Positions 11,273 to 25,225 are shown, numbered from the stretch's first letter. The stretch is DNA of 64,000 nucleotides from Austropuccinia psidii (GCA_023105745.1 JALGQZ010000011.1:25067975-25131974), one strand, 5' to 3'. Numbers and translations are program-made. The notes: generated from the sequence alone by a model not told the origin.

Positions 11273-12240
11273 ATGTCTAATTCCAATTCTAATTCGAATC
11301 ATTCGTTCGCTTCACAGAATCCTCAAAGGATTTCTTCTGTAAAAAATCAAAATCAAGTCAGTTCGATTGATTCAGAGAATCTTTCGATTTCTTTCGATAA
11401 TCAAATCAATTCAGTCGTCAAGTTATCTTCATCTTTTAAAGCAAAATTCAAATTAAAATCAAAATCAAATCATTCTTCAATTGCTTCATCTTCTTCGTCA
11501 TCTTCATCGTCTTCAAATCATTTCAAATCAAAAAATCGTTTAATTGAATCTAATCAAAATCAAGATCTTATCGATTCCAATTCAACAGATTCCTTAATAA
11601 ATCAAGATTCATTCAATTCAATCAAGAAAAACATTTCAAAAAACTCATCATCACAAGGTATGATCATTGACTCAAATCAAACTGTATCAGATTCACTCAG
11701 TATCAATTCACATCCTTTGTCAAATCAACATTTTAACTTAAATTCAAATCAAAACTCTCATCAAATTCCTTCAAAATCATCGGATTCAAGTTATCTTAAT
11801 CACAAGCATCAACTTAAAAATAAAAATAAAACTCGCTCATTTCATGAAAACGATGAACTTAACTTTACTTCTTTGACCCTTGCTCAAAATTTAAACACCG
11901 CCATCACTCCTGCTTGGCCTCACGCTTCTCCTTCTCAATTTAATTCAAATTCATCATCATCTCAATCTCATCAAAATCATTCAAGACTTTCTCGCAATGT
12001 CACCCTTTCTCATGCAGCTAAACTCTTAAGGGGAGTAAGTCAAAGAGTCGTCAATATCTCTGGTTTAGATCATAATCAATCAATCAATCTTGATCCTTCA
12101 AATTCTTCGTCCTCAATTCATCATGATCAAATCGAATTACAAACTTCAAATCAATCTAATCACTTAAACTTGTCTCAATCTCATCATGCTTCATCACCCA
12201 ATCAATCTAACCTCAATCTTAATCATTCAAATCCATCTCC
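11273..12240 (+). repeat. Low-complexity Ser/Asn-rich coding segment of CCH1
   Basis: About 320 codons are dominated by Ser, Asn, Gln and His (TCA, AAT, CAA, CAT codons), with a run of serines around 11485-11515. The same AATTC/CAAATC words occur in the preceding 200 non-coding bases, so a DNA-level repeat expansion spans the start codon. It is probably disordered in the protein. Confidence 0.75.
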
Positions 12241-15200
12241 TCAACTTAGAGGTCATACCTTAAGATTCTTTGGTCCTCATCACCCTATTCGACTGGCTCT
12301 CTTTCGTCTCTTTCACTCAGGTTTCATAGACCCTTTAATCTTCATCCTCATCATCATAGACGCTATCATTCTCACCATTCAATCCTCCAAAAGTGTCTAT
12401 GAATTTCCACGTCCTGTAAAAGGTTATTTTCACACTTGGGAAGATCTTACACTCTTTGGGCTCTTTTGCGTCTTCACGTCAGTCTTCTCGCTTTTTCCTT
12501 CACATCATCATCATTACTCTTTTTAATTTATTTGAGGTTTTATATCACATCTTAGACTTGAAGTTATTGCTCGAATTATCACTTGTGGATTTATTTTTAA
12601 TTATTATTCAAATCCTAATTTACTCAAACCTTCTCGATTCTCCAAGGCTTTGCCTCAATCTATTCGAAATTGGATTTCTACAAAACGTCCATCTCTCATT
12701 CATCATCAAGATCAAAATAATCCTGATTGGTACTCATCACACCGAGATATTTATCAACCTGACCCTTTATTTTCAAAATCCCCTGTTATCCCAATCTCAT
12801 TCAATCCATCCTATTTCGATTCCCTCAAATCTAACTCAAAAACGTTAAAATCAGACCCTCCACCTCATCATCTCAAAAAATCAGTTAATTTGGCCCCCAT
12901 TCAACCCTCTTTAACTTATACATCTACTCCAATAGGCCCACTTCCTCCTTATTCCGCTCCATTACCTCACGCAAGCTCATTCCCTTCATCTGCGCCCTCC
13001 CGCAAGCCTTTGTTTTTACAAGAGGCTGCCCTTTTCCGCTCAGGACTTCAACGTCAACAAAATCAACTCATCAATCAAATTGCCTACCTTCGTCAATCTT
13101 GGAATCGTATAGATTTTGTTGCTGTAATCTCTTTTTGGATATCATTTATACTTTCAATCAATGGAACTGAAGCCGCCTCTCAAGTATATGTTTTCCGAGC
13201 TCTGAGTGTCTTGCGCTTGATGAGACTTTTGACTATTACCTCTGGAACCACAGTCAGTCTTTATTTTCGTTGAGTTGGTTCTAACTCTTCTAAATTTCTT
13301 GCCCTTGGTTGCACATGTATTAACTGATTCTTTTTTATTTTATTTTTGAAACCAATGCTTAGAGAATTTTACATTCTCTTAAGCGTGCCTTTCCATTGCT
13401 TGTCAATGTTATCTTTTTTATTCTTTTTGCTATCATATTGTTTAGTATTGTTGGAGTTCAAAGCTTTAAAGGGTCCTACGAACGTTATTGTGTTTGGATT
13501 GGTCAGTGCACCCTGTAATCTTTCTTACTCATCTCATCTCGTACTTTTGACTACTGTATGCCAACCCAGAAAAACCCCAAACTTGTGTCGGCTTTGATTT
13601 CTTAATTTGCATTTGAAATTTTCTATTGATAGATCCCGCCGGTCAGTCAAATTACACTTTCTCAACTCAGTCTTGTGGTGGGCAATACAACCCCATTACT
13701 GGCGCTGCAGAAGGCTTTTTGCGTAATTCTACTGGTCGTTTATTTGGAACCCCAAAAGGATACCTTTGTCCTCAGGGTCAAATCTGTATGGTATGATGGT
13801 TTCTCATCTTTTATTATTATAAAAACACTTTTGCCTCATTATCTTACGCTTTAGTTGTTTTTAATCATTTTTTTTTAATTTTATCTATTGTGAATTCTAT
13901 TGACCTTTTGGCTTTGCGTCAATTTCTCCCATGTAACTTTTGGCCGAAATTTCGAATTTGAATAGGAAACTGGCAACCCAAATAATGGGACTCAAAGCTT
14001 TGATAATGTTGCCCAAGCGGCAATGCAAGTCATTGTCATTGCCTCAGGTAAAAATCGTTTTTGAAGTAATTTTCCATTGTTTTTCTGATTACTCTTTTTT
14101 AAACTAATGATCATTCTTACTCTTTTTCTTTCTTTTTCTCAGCTAACACTTGGTCAAACATGATGTTTAGTCTGATGGACGCAGAGTATTTTGCATGCTG
14201 TGCCTTTTTTATCATAGGTCTTTTAGTATTAAACTTTTGGTTGCTTAACATCCTCGTTGCTGTTATTACGCATACCTTTGCGGAAATTATGGATGAAACT
14301 AAACATTCGGCATTTGCAACCAGTTCTATGTAAGATCTTTTTTTCAGTTAATCCGTTTTCTTGATCTGAAATTGACCTTCGTAATCTTACCAGTCCGTTA
14401 TTAACTGGTGCCGGTCCTTTCAACACAAGTAAACTAATTGGAAGACGCATTAAAATGCTAAAAACTGGTTGGCTTAAAAAAATAAACGAAAAATTATACT
14501 ATCCTTGGGTCCTTGTAGTCCTGGTACAATTTTCGTTTCAGGCTAGTCGAAGTGCAACTCAAAGTAGTTGGATGCATAGATTAGGTTGGTTGTTTGATTC
14601 ATTCAAGCCAGTCTCATCGGGCTTGGTTCTGTCTATTTCGTTCGTCTATTACAAGGGTTTTTCTGTTCTGATCATTTTGCCATTGTGTTTTAATTCATTG
14701 TAATGATCCATGACATGAAACTCAAAACAGATACAATCGAGTCGTACTTTACATTAGTTTTTGCTGTGGAGATCTTGATTCGATTGGCTGGTCATTTTCC
14801 CGATCAATTTTCTGAATTCTTTCAAACTGGTGCCAATCAAGCCGATACTGGTTTGGCGATAATCACTAGTATAATCCAATTACCACCCATCAAACATTCG
14901 CCTTTCTACCCATGGTTCACTTTTTTTCAAATTGCTCGATTTTATCGAGTCATTGTGGCTTTTCCTAGAACTGGTAACTTATTGGTATGCTAATCTCCAT
15001 TATCTTCATCTTGGTAAACTTCTTTTCCCATTTTGAAAGTTAAATTCATCAATGCTAATCAAATAAAACACTTATTTACTTTTTCCAAAAAAATCTCAAC
15101 AGCAAGGTCTACGAGGTAGTGTCAAAGGTTTGGTTAACATGTTTTTGTTCTTGTTGGGCATAATCTTTTTTGCCGCCATATTGGTCAGTCTCATTTACAT

Positions 15201-18200
15201 TTTTGCAGAGATGTATTATACTAAGGAGATTAACTTTGCATTATTTTGTCATAAGGCTTGTCAATTGTTACGCGGGTTAATTCCCAGTTCGGATGAAACC
15301 GAAATGACATTTTATACCATGTGGAATTCATTTTTAGCAATGTATCAGGTCAGCATGAAAATCTTTACTTGAAGGTTCTTTCATCTGATTTTTCCTTTTT
15401 TTATGTTCTAGGTTTTCTCATCTGAGAATTGGACCAGTGTGTTGTATTCAGCTATGGCTGCTCAGGCTTCCTCCAACCAAGCTTTTATTTCAGGAATCTT
15501 AATTGCAGGCTGGTTTCTTCTTTCAAACCGTACGTTTATCTCCTCTTGTAACTTTTTTTCTCATCAAACGATTAAATTAAATGAAACTCATTTTCTATGC
15601 TTTCGTATTGTTTTATGCATTTCAAAGTGGTTCTCTTGCAGATGTTTATTGCTGTAATCTCTGAAGGTTTTGCTGTTGCTGAGGAACAAAAGCGCAACGA
15701 ACAAATTCGTGCCATGGTCAATCGTAGTAACCCTCAATCTGATCTTCCCAAATGGTTCATCAAACTAAATCCGTACCACCGTTGCCAAAAGTCCGACAAA
15801 CCAATCACTCTTGATGGTGACGATTTGCCCTCACAAGGTGTCTTGCGTGCACGCAAGTCAGTCATTAAAGATTTCTTGAGACCCAACCGCACGGTAAAAC
15901 ATACATCTGAAGATGTGAGTATTAATCCTTTTTCGAATTTGTCATTTCAGCACTTTGACCATGTACCCTAACTTTTTTGTTTGTTTGATGGATGCTAATC
16001 AGAACCTCAAAGAAGCTCCCACATCGCCATTTGATCGAAATTCCTTTATTGGGCGAGCTCGAATGGCTTTCTTACTTGATTCTACCGATGGTGTACTTTC
16101 AGATCAGAAGTCAATTGATGCAGGTATTACTACACAGCAAAGGGCTGAGGCTGAGGTTGAGAGACAAAGGCAAGAGTTGATTAGTATTTTCTCCTAATCG
16201 GCCTGGCACTAACCTCTATTTGATTCAATGTTCTGGCTCTGATGCTTTTCAAAACCTCTAGGGAATTTCTTTCAATGACCCCTAGTCAACGTCAACAGTT
16301 TTACCTTGTTTTAAATAATGAAAAGGTAGCCCGCGAAGCTGAATTTATTAAAGCTCATCCAACTTATGATAAAGTATTTTGGGTGATATCTCAACAAAAT
16401 TGTTTGCGACAAATGTGTCAATTTTTAGTTGAACCAGCTCATGGGAAGCGAATATTTGGTCGGCCTGCAAACAAATCGGGTGTTTTTGGGTTTCAATTTA
16501 TGGTGTTTGCGACAATCATAGGAAGTATAGTCGTAGCAGCAATCGCTACGCCGGTGTATAAACAACACTATTTCTTGGAAAATGGGGACTCCAACACGAC
16601 TTGGTTTAATTTGACCGAAATAGGCCTAGGGATGTTTTTCATCCTAGAATTTTTTATCAAAGTTTTAGCGGATGGATTCATATTTACACCAAATGCTTAC
16701 CTTTTAAATACATGGAATCGAATCGATCTTTTGGTATTAATCACCTTGGTTTCAGATGTTTTATCTTCACTTATTTACGGTGGTTCGACCAGCCGCTTTA
16801 CAAGGTCGTTAAAGGCCTTTAGAGCATTGAGAATGATCAACTTGACAAGCAGTATGAGGGAAACGTTTTACAACGTCTTGATCATTGGGTTTTGGGATTT
16901 GTTAGACGCTTCGGTTTTGACAGTGATGTATATTATTCCATTCGCAGTTTGGGGCCAAAATCTCTTTGCCGGGTTGATGTTTGGCTGTAATGATACGACT
17001 GCTAGCGGTAAATTTGAATGTATTGGGGAATATTTCAATTCGCCCTCGGCATTGAGCGAGTCACCATCAAGTTTTAATTTTTTAATGCCAAGGGCATGGA
17101 TGAACCCATACGTTTACTCTTTTGACACTTTTCGCGAAGCTGTTTTGATTTTATTTGAAATTATCTCTCAAGAAGGTTGGATTAATGTTATGACAAGTTT
17201 GATGTCAATCAAGGGGTTGGATTTACAACCTAGCCAAGACTCATCTTCATGGAATGCTATCTATAGTTTGATTTATAATTTATTTGGCGCTACAATTGTC
17301 TTAACCCTTTTTTTAGCTGTTATCATCAACAACTTTTTAAAAAGATCAGGTTCAGCCTTTTTAACAATCGAACAACAACAATGGATCAACTTAAAAAGGT
17401 TAATAATTCGTCAAAAACCTTCAAAACGACCTAAAGCTAGACCGCAAGACACAATCCGAGATTGGTGTTATAAACGAGCCACTCAAAAGCATGGGTGGTG
17501 GTCTAGGACGATGACAGTAATCTACGTAATTCATGTCATGATCTTAATGACCTCGACTCGACAAAGTAGTCAACCAGAAATTGAAATTCTTCGAGGTTAG
17601 CGTAATTAATTTTAAGAAATAACTTTTTTTTCTTTTTTGCACTTCCTTTCACCAATTAATGCTTCTTCCTTCACTATGAAAATAAAAAAAATATGGGATC
17701 AACAGATTGGGGCTTCTTATTCCTTGCAACTATTTATCTTTTAGATATTGTGATTGCTCTATTGGGCTTGGGTTGGATTAGTTTTCAGCAAAACGGCTGG
17801 AGGATCTTTGACGTTATAGTTGTGGCAGGAACCTTTGGCACAACAGTACCTATAGTGTTATTTCCATCACGGGCTACAAATATTACTATTCAATTTCAAA
17901 AGTTTTTCTTAGTAGCAATAGCTATAAAATTAGTTATGAAAAATAATGAATTGAACAAATTATTTAAAACTGCCATTTCTAGTTTACCTTCAATTGCCAA
18001 CTTATTAGGATTATGGATTATATTCTTTTTCGTGTGGGGAATTTTGTTTGTTGAAAATTTTAGTTTAACTAGACTTGGTCCAAGTTCTTTAACAAGATAT
18101 TCAAATTACCAAAGTCTAGCCAATGCGTTAGTAATGTTGGCTATCCAAAGTACTGGGTGCGTTTTTTTCCCTTCGGTTTTCAATCCAACAAATTTATTTT

Positions 18201-19525
18201 GAGACATAAAAATTGAGTTGGTTTATTTGTCTCTATTTTTTATTTTCCTTAAAATAGTGAAGGTTGGAACGCCTTTATGCATGATGTAAGCTATCGTTTT
18301 TCCTCTCACGCAATATTGTATTTGGCTTTTAAGTTGATTACCCAATCTTTTTAGTATACTGTTCAGGCTCCCTATTGTATCTCTTCACCCAATTTTTTGT
18401 TTAACGATTGTGGAAGTACAACAGCTGCATATCTATTATTTATATCTTGGAACGTGATTTCTATGTACATTGTGTTGAGTAAGCAGTTTCTTATTTTTTC
18501 AATTATGAAAAAGAGTGATGTTGCTTAAAGTTTATTTTTTTTAAAATTATCATTAGATATGTTTACTGGTTTAGTTGTTGATAATTTTGCCTATGTTTTT
18601 CAACTTTTTGGCAAAGTCAAGGCAATCGATAGAGAGGAGGGCAAGTTAATTAGTAAAGTTTACTTAATATAACTTCTAACTGATATCAATTTTTCTTTTC
18701 AAACCACTAGTGAGACGATTTAAGGAAGCTTGGGCTGAAGTTGATTTGGATCGAACTGGTTACATTAAACGGCATCAATTTATTGCATTCTTTTCCGTCA
18801 GTTTCTCAGAAGCTGAAAGTGATCAACTGCGAAGAGTTTGACGTATATTTCTTCTTTTTCAGCGCTTGAAAGGGGTTTTTGACCTCAGTGTATATCCTGC
18901 CGAGATGAGGGTAGAAAATTTATTAAGCAGTTGCGCTGTAAACACTAGTTACCCTATGGTAAATGGGTTGAAAGAGTGTTCAAAGAATCAGTCAAGATTG
19001 GTTCCGCTTGGCAAAGGAAGAAGTGGTGCTTTGAATGTGGACAAATTGCAACAAAAATTGAATGAAGTAAATTGGAAAGAGATTGTGCAAAGAATTGATT
19101 TGCTGAATCACGTAAGTATATTCGTGCGAATTATGATTTATTTCTACAGGTACCTCATTCCGCTTAACAAATGGATTTTATTTGCCTATTTACAGCTTTT
19201 TCAAGAAGCAATATTAATTGAAAAGCCCGGTAAGGGGCTGTCATTTACTAGAATGATGTTATTGTTAGCTCATTATAGATTAATCGAGGATGAACAAGCT
19301 ATGCAGTAAGTCAAGCGCAGAATAGTTTTTAAAAAGAAAGTACTTTTAATGACTTCTTATATTTATTCAAATAATTTATCTAGGTTAGAGGAGCTACTAG
19401 ACAGAAGAGCCTCAAAAGAGAAAGTAAAAGAATTAGTTCAATTTGAAAAAATACAAGGTTTGTTAATGATGGTAGTTCAAAGAAGAAGATTTAAAAGTTG
19501 GTTAAAGAATAAGAAGAAAATATAG
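11273..19525 (+). CDS. CCH1: CCH1-like voltage-gated calcium channel alpha subunit (21 exons)
   Basis: Pore-forming subunit of the fungal high-affinity calcium uptake system, which acts in the plasma membrane with Mid1. Exons: 11273-12477, 12556-13252, 13363-13501, 13633-13790, 13966-14047, 14143-14329, 14394-14584, 14731-14984, 15103-15348, 15412-15529, 15628-15914, 16003-16175, 16262-17595, 17706-18156, 18258-18285, 18355-18478, 18557-18652, 18711-18796, 18863-19111, 19196-19305, 19384-19525. They sum to 6357 bases (2118 aa) in one frame, with GT-AG introns of 58-175 bp. An in-frame stop at 11255 makes 11273 the first ATG. Residues 1-330 are a Ser/Asn-rich cytoplasmic tail. Four six-helix repeats follow (first helix about 351-370). 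Pore residues are N762, E1058, E1550 and E1842. S4-like helices carry Arg/Lys ([12 protein letters not shown] in repeat [12 protein letters not shown] in III). An EF-hand-like segment (DLDRTGYI) lies near 1935. Introns 7 and 12 use less common GTTG donors. Exon edges are my own reading. Confidence 0.93.
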
Positions 19526-22500
19526 AATTTTGGTTATTTCCTGAGAACAGCATAAACTGTATATATGTAAATTCTTTTTTAATTGATTTAAAAAACGAGC
19601 ATTTCTTCCATAACTTTCGTTTGTATGTAGACACCGGTAAACGGTTTTTTTTAAGATGAAAACGTCAAGTAATTCGGTCGTGTTTTAGTTAAAATTTGTC
19701 ATCTTTTATGCATTATATACCTTAACACATGGAAATAGCAATAGATTCAGTTGAACTAAAATAATCTGTAATCCAATCAACATTCCCAACGCCCTGATTT
19801 TTATCGACTTTTGGTAGACGGCGTCTACCAAAGAGAAATGGTTTTTGGATTATTTCTTTTCAGGTATGTGTGCTATACTTACATCTTGATATTGTTTTTC
19901 GTGTTCTTTATATTCTGTCAGAGCAAATTGCTTCTGTAAATCAGTTGTGTAAGAAATGCCTGAGGATATCTTATGGTAGAGAAAATGGAGTAAATGACTT
20001 TTTCTTGTCATTTTCCTGAAAAATCAAGATTTCAAATACCAACTTAATGACCCCGTCCTAATCCCCCCTTGCTTATATTTAAATTAAATACCAAGTACGC
20101 ATTTAATCATAATCAAATTCCACTTCCACTCCCCCCTTATCATGAATAATAAAATTATCAATTTTTATGAATATCGAAATTTTTTTTTATAAAATGTTTT
20201 ATTTTGGTTTTTTTTATATAACCCTTAATTTAATTCATCTTTAAAAATAAAAATGAAATAAATAAAAAATAGAAGTAAAATTTATTAATGAGTTTTTTTT
20301 TGATGATAATGTTTTTATTTAGGCCTAATTTTGAATTAGATGTTTTGTTATAACTGATATATTATTACATATTTTTTTTTGACTTTTTTTTTTAATTTAA
20401 AGTTTTTTTTTTCTTTTTTATAAGTCCTTATGTGAATGATTAATGGATTAAAATTTTAAATAAGTTTATTAAAAACAAATTTTCCAAATTAATATTTTTA
20501 TATATATATATATATAAGTTTTGGTAAAAATTTATAAATAAGAAAAGTCAATTTTATTTTTTATTTTTATTTTTTGTATTTTGTTTTAATAAAACAAAAA
20601 AAAAAAAACTTTTTATCATAATTTAATTAAATGAAATTTTTTCAAATTAAATTAAATTAAGTATATATTAATAAAAAGAGAAAAAAGTGTTTTTATTAAA
20701 CATAAAAATAATTTCTTCCAAAAGAATTTTCCTTATTTATTTTTTTTACTTCATCCATAACCAAGGTTACCATTATGTGATAACTCATTTGTGTGGGATG
20801 AATGAGCAAGTGCCTGGAAGGTAAAATTATAAGAAAAAGTTTTGAATTGCTTTTAAGATTTGTAAACCTTGACCTGCTTATGTACCAGAATAATACAAAC
20901 TTCCCTTCCTGTCATTCTGAATTATCTTGACTTGAGCTCTAAAATAAATTTAATCATTTTTGATGGTGGTTGGATCAGAAATATCTATTCAAAAATCTCT
21001 AATTAGACTTTGATTGATTTTCAAATAATGTTTGTTTTTGTTAGGAACCTTTACTTATTTGAGAATACAAAAAAATACAGATAAACTAGTTTAATTTCAA
21101 GTTACTAATAAGCTAGTGATTTTGATTATAGCTATTGTCAATATTACTACTACTAGAATAAATTTTTCCTTTTAACAATTGTTTTTAATATTAATTTTAT
21201 TGATTTATGTTAGTTGATATAATTCTACTATTTATAAGTTAAAATAGTAATATAATAAGATTTGATAATAATATGATTTTTTGATGACCCTAATATTGAT
21301 AATAGCTCATTTAAGAATTAAAATAATTGTGGATTGTCAATTAAACAAACATATATAATAATAAAGACAGACTGTTAACTTCCTTTTATCAATAAAGTAA
21401 TTTCAAACAATTATAATTAGCTTAACTAATAAGAAAATATAGAAATGGTAAAAATGTGGGGCTATTCAATGGAAACAGTTTATAAAGCATGTGGATGAAA
21501 TAATAACCATCCTAATTTAAATGAATAAATTCAGAAAATTCTACTGAGCTTGAAATTTAGAAATTAGGAATAGGGGATAGTCAACAAGATAATTGTTATC
21601 AGATAATACAGACTGGCTATGAATGGCCTTTATCTATAAAACACTCAGAATGTGCTTATGAGCTTGGCTACTTAGAAAATAGGATAGGGGAATAAATATT
21701 TCTTTATAAGAATGAGGAATGGTGTGGAAAGTGGAAAAAATACCTCTATTTATACCTTTTGCATCCTCCAGAGGGGTTCTAAAAGATGGGACTTAAACTT
21801 TTTATTGCTTTTAATTTGATGGAAAATTTGTGGTTTGCAAATTCAAAAAACTAACTTTTATTCCAAAATTATGGTTTTTCTAGAATTCTCTGAACCTCAT
21901 TGGATGATGTGATATCCATATTTAGATAGTTGCCTAATTTCGAATGAATCTGAAAACTGTTGGGGGAAATTCTTAAGATTTAATTTGATGATATCATCCA
22001 GATTTTTGTAGTTTCATGATTTGAAAATTGTTTAAATTTTGTTAAGTGGAATTACTTAAATTTAATTTAGTGGTTTCAACTTCCTTGATTATGTAATATG
22101 TATAGTGATGATAAATTTCCAATTTGAAAATGATGAAATATACTGGTTTTCATTCCTTAACTTTTATTTGATGAGCTAACCTGTATATTTAGAGAGCTGC
22201 CTTATTTGGAAAATGGAAAAACCCCACTTCCTTCCTTTCACATACTCAATGTCCCTTTTCAATTTGAGAATTCAGTAGAGGCCTTAAGAAAAACTTTAAG
22301 AAGTATTTCCCTAATTTACAACTTAAACTACTAATGGTTACACACTAAGCGATATTATTATAACCAAAGCATTTTATTATTAAGACTTAAATTTCAATCT
22401 CCTTCATGCTTGAGATTCCTCCTCTTCTATGGAGCTGGGTTGATTTACTCCATTTTTAATGAAGAATTTTAACCCTTTTTTAATATTTTAACTTGAATTT

Positions 22501-23785
22501 CAAAGGGAAAACATAATCATTAATGGGAGAATCTTATCTTTTCAACTTGAAAAACTTTTAGAAAATTTCTAAAGGTTACCATTACCTCCATAAATTTATC
22601 AAGTAAGTTGAGCTTCATACTTTAAATCTTTTATAACTCTTATGTTTATTACAGTTTTTCCCTCAACTATCATCATGGTGAATTCTATCAATTACTCAAG
22701 CTTCTTAAATTAAGCTATAATGAATTTATTAAATTATTAATCTAATTGTTTGTTTGTTTGGGGACTGATTTAACACAAGTTCTACTGTGTTGAATGGTAA
22801 AATTGAGTGATACTGGTGAAAAAATTCTATTAGAAAGCTTACTTAGAAAACTCTTTTTAGTAATCCCATTTCCCTTCTTCTAATTCTCTCTAATTTTAAA
22901 AAAATAAATACCCACATTTAATCAGATATTTCTTGTTAAAAGTAAAATTAAATGTTCAATTTGGGACTTAAAGCTAAAATAGTAGAGGCATATAACACAA
23001 TTTTATTCCTTCATTAATCAAAAATATTGTTTTTGAAAAATTCTCTTACCTTAAGATAATCTATTAATAATTTTTTCCTTCTTATTTTGAGGTTTTCTTC
23101 TCCCTCTATAAAATATATTTTAAGCTATTTTATTTCTCTTTAAAAATTCCTCTATTTATTTTTCTATAAAATTCTTAAACCCAAAACTGAAAGTGAATTT
23201 CATACCCTTGAGCTGATTTGGAAAAATGTTCATAGTGTTACCAGAGGAAAGGGGTATTTTTTATTTAACTTGAGATAGAATATTACCTACAATAAAATTG
23301 AAAGAGGTTGGAATATGTCTAGAAACCCTAATTACCACAAAAACCCATCTAAGAAAGTCAATTAAAGAAAAATAGATTGTTCATTTAGGTTCCAAAAAAA
23401 AACTAAAAAAGTATGACTTAGACTTCATAAGCTGAAAATCCTGAACATATTCATCATTTAACTTAAAATATTATGGTTCAACCTTCTTTTAAAAACTTCA
23501 ATAAGTAAGAGAAATGTCAAATATCTCAGATTTCTGAATTAATTATCATTGTAAGGAAAATTAAATCCCAATTATGAAGTAAGAGGGAGCCTCACAGGTG
23601 ATACTCCAAGACATTTAAAACAAATTTAAAAATATCAAGAAATACAAAATTAAAGGCAGAATTCCCATTGATTATCTTAATAAAATCCTGAAGAAAGAAA
23701 GAACTGTGTGGTGCTCTGAAAAGGATAGAGATGGGAAAAATACTTGATAGTTTTCACTAAAAAAAACCATATAAAGCTCCTTCAA
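19526..23785. other. AT-rich intergenic region, no gene recognised
   Basis: This is 4.2 kb with no ORF worth reporting on either strand. It holds the CCH1 3' end, a near-perfect palindrome (19810-19832), many A and T runs (for example 20160-20420 and 20590-20610), a short TA repeat (about 20502-20516) and sequence that is weakly LTR-like in texture (21400-23400, for example CTCTATTTATACC near 21752) but without recognisable ends. It is probably old, unrecognisable transposon debris. No RNA gene is seen. Confidence 0.5.
19810..19832. repeat. Perfect 11-bp palindrome around a single base
   Basis: TTTGGTAGACG (19810-19820), one G, then CGTCTACCAAA (19822-19832). It lies 285 bp after the CCH1 stop codon in otherwise AT-rich DNA. 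It could be a protein-binding site, an RNA hairpin in a long 3' UTR, or the remnant of inverted transposon ends. None of these can be chosen from the sequence. Confidence 0.85.
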
Positions 23786-24112
23786 TTTAAGTTTTGACTA
23801 TGAAACAATAAGAAAAACTTACTAATATTCTTCTTATTGTACTCTGAATGTCTTAATAAAATAGAATAATAGAATTGAAAATAATTAAAATGATAAGATA
23901 TTATTATAATTATTGAATAAAATATTTTTTATTATTTAAAAAGAATAAAATAATATCAATTATATTATAAAATAAATATATTTATGGCAATTTATTATTG
24001 TTACCACAAAATAATTAATGAATGAGAAATTTTTATTTAGTAATTAAAAAATTTGCATAGCAATAGTATTGTCAATATTAAGGTTATATATTAATATTTA
24101 TACTATTCATAT
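23786..24112 (-). mobile_element. Truncated family-A LTR, interrupted by element D
   Basis: On the plus strand the piece begins near TTTAAGTTTTGACTATG and follows the left edge of the element-A LTR (28049 onward) in order. Shared landmarks are TATGAAACAATAAG, the TATTGTACTCTGAATG stretch, TTTATTATTGTTAC and CAATATTAAGGTTATA. The match stops at 24112, where the TGTGGTATACC start of the D LTR begins. The rest of this LTR should lie beyond the far end of D, outside the window. It is more diverged than the other family-A copies. Confidence 0.7.
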
Positions 24113-24995
24113 TGTGGTATACCTGTACCAGTTTGGATTAATAGACAAACTAAGCAGGAATATTTTCCAATTTTCCTTTTGTATTTCCCAATATATTATA
24201 GTATTCATTTATTTACAAAATAAATTACAAGAAGAACTAACACCATTAAAACCCAATAAATACCCTTTGTTAATAAATGAACTATACAATTATGATGTGA
24301 CATCCCAATGCACCACCCAGATGAATTAACTTTCAAGGTTTTACTACAATTTTCTTTAAATATTGTGGGTAGTAAAAATCAACAAACATATACTACAGCA
24401 CAGAAGGTCCTAGTTACAATGAGGATGCATGGAATTAAATTCCAGGGAAGAGTTGTAGCATAATAGGGGTCATAAATATTAATTAAAAGTTCATTTATAT
24501 ATCAAAAATGTGGAATTGGGTATCTAGATGAACCTTAGTCTTTCTATTAATTTTGAGAGGGAAATGAATATTAAATTTAGAGGTTTAAATCTAGGAAAAG
24601 TGTTTAATTCAGGCTTAGGATATCATTGAAACAAGAAAAGCACAGGTGTATTGTATTCTCTGACTCCTTTGAGGAAGTCTATCATTAAAAAAAGGATTCA
24701 AACAAATTTAACAAATTAGTACTAATGCTATGATTATGATAAGGTAGTCATTGTGATTCTAGAAGGAAGAAATTCAACATTTAGGGTGCAGAGATATGGT
24801 AAAATGGTGTGAAATGTGAAAGAAAATAGGCTAGGAAGACAAGATTAGACAGTAGAGATATCAAAGTAGTATTACAGAAGGTTCAGAGCAAGATTACAGA
24901 AGTTTCACAAGGGTGTACTGTATTACAGTTACAGTTACAGGACACCTAGTTACAAAAAAAGACAGGATAATACAGGAAACCTATACTACAGTGGT

Positions 24996-25225
24996 CAGGG
25001 AGATAAGAATTCCAGGGATTTCAATTGATTACATAATCAATGACATCATCAACAGGAATTAAAACTAGTATTACTAATCATGGAGATAAGGATCCCAGGA
25101 AACTCAATTGATTACATAATCAATGACATAATAAAGGACATCATCAACAGGAATTAAATTAGGATTACTAATCATGGAGATAAGGATCCCAGGAAACTCA
25201 ATTGATTACATAATCAAATGACATC
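24996..25225 (+). repeat. Three-copy tandem repeat in the D LTR
   Basis: Units start at 24996, 25079 and 25173 (83 and 94 bp apart). Each contains GGAGATAAG, CAATTGATTACATAATCAA (itself a near-palindrome around CA) and, in the first two, CATCATCAACAGGAATTAAA. The third unit is cut short. Confidence 0.8.

Noticed and set aside
11058..11342. 94-codon ORF overlapping the CCH1 start
   Set aside because: Different frame over the AATTC repeat, no recognisable protein; the CCH1 frame is clearly the coding one.
24069..24329. 86-codon plus-strand ORF
   Set aside because: Runs across the junction of an LTR fragment and the D LTR start, with AT-rich composition and no domain.
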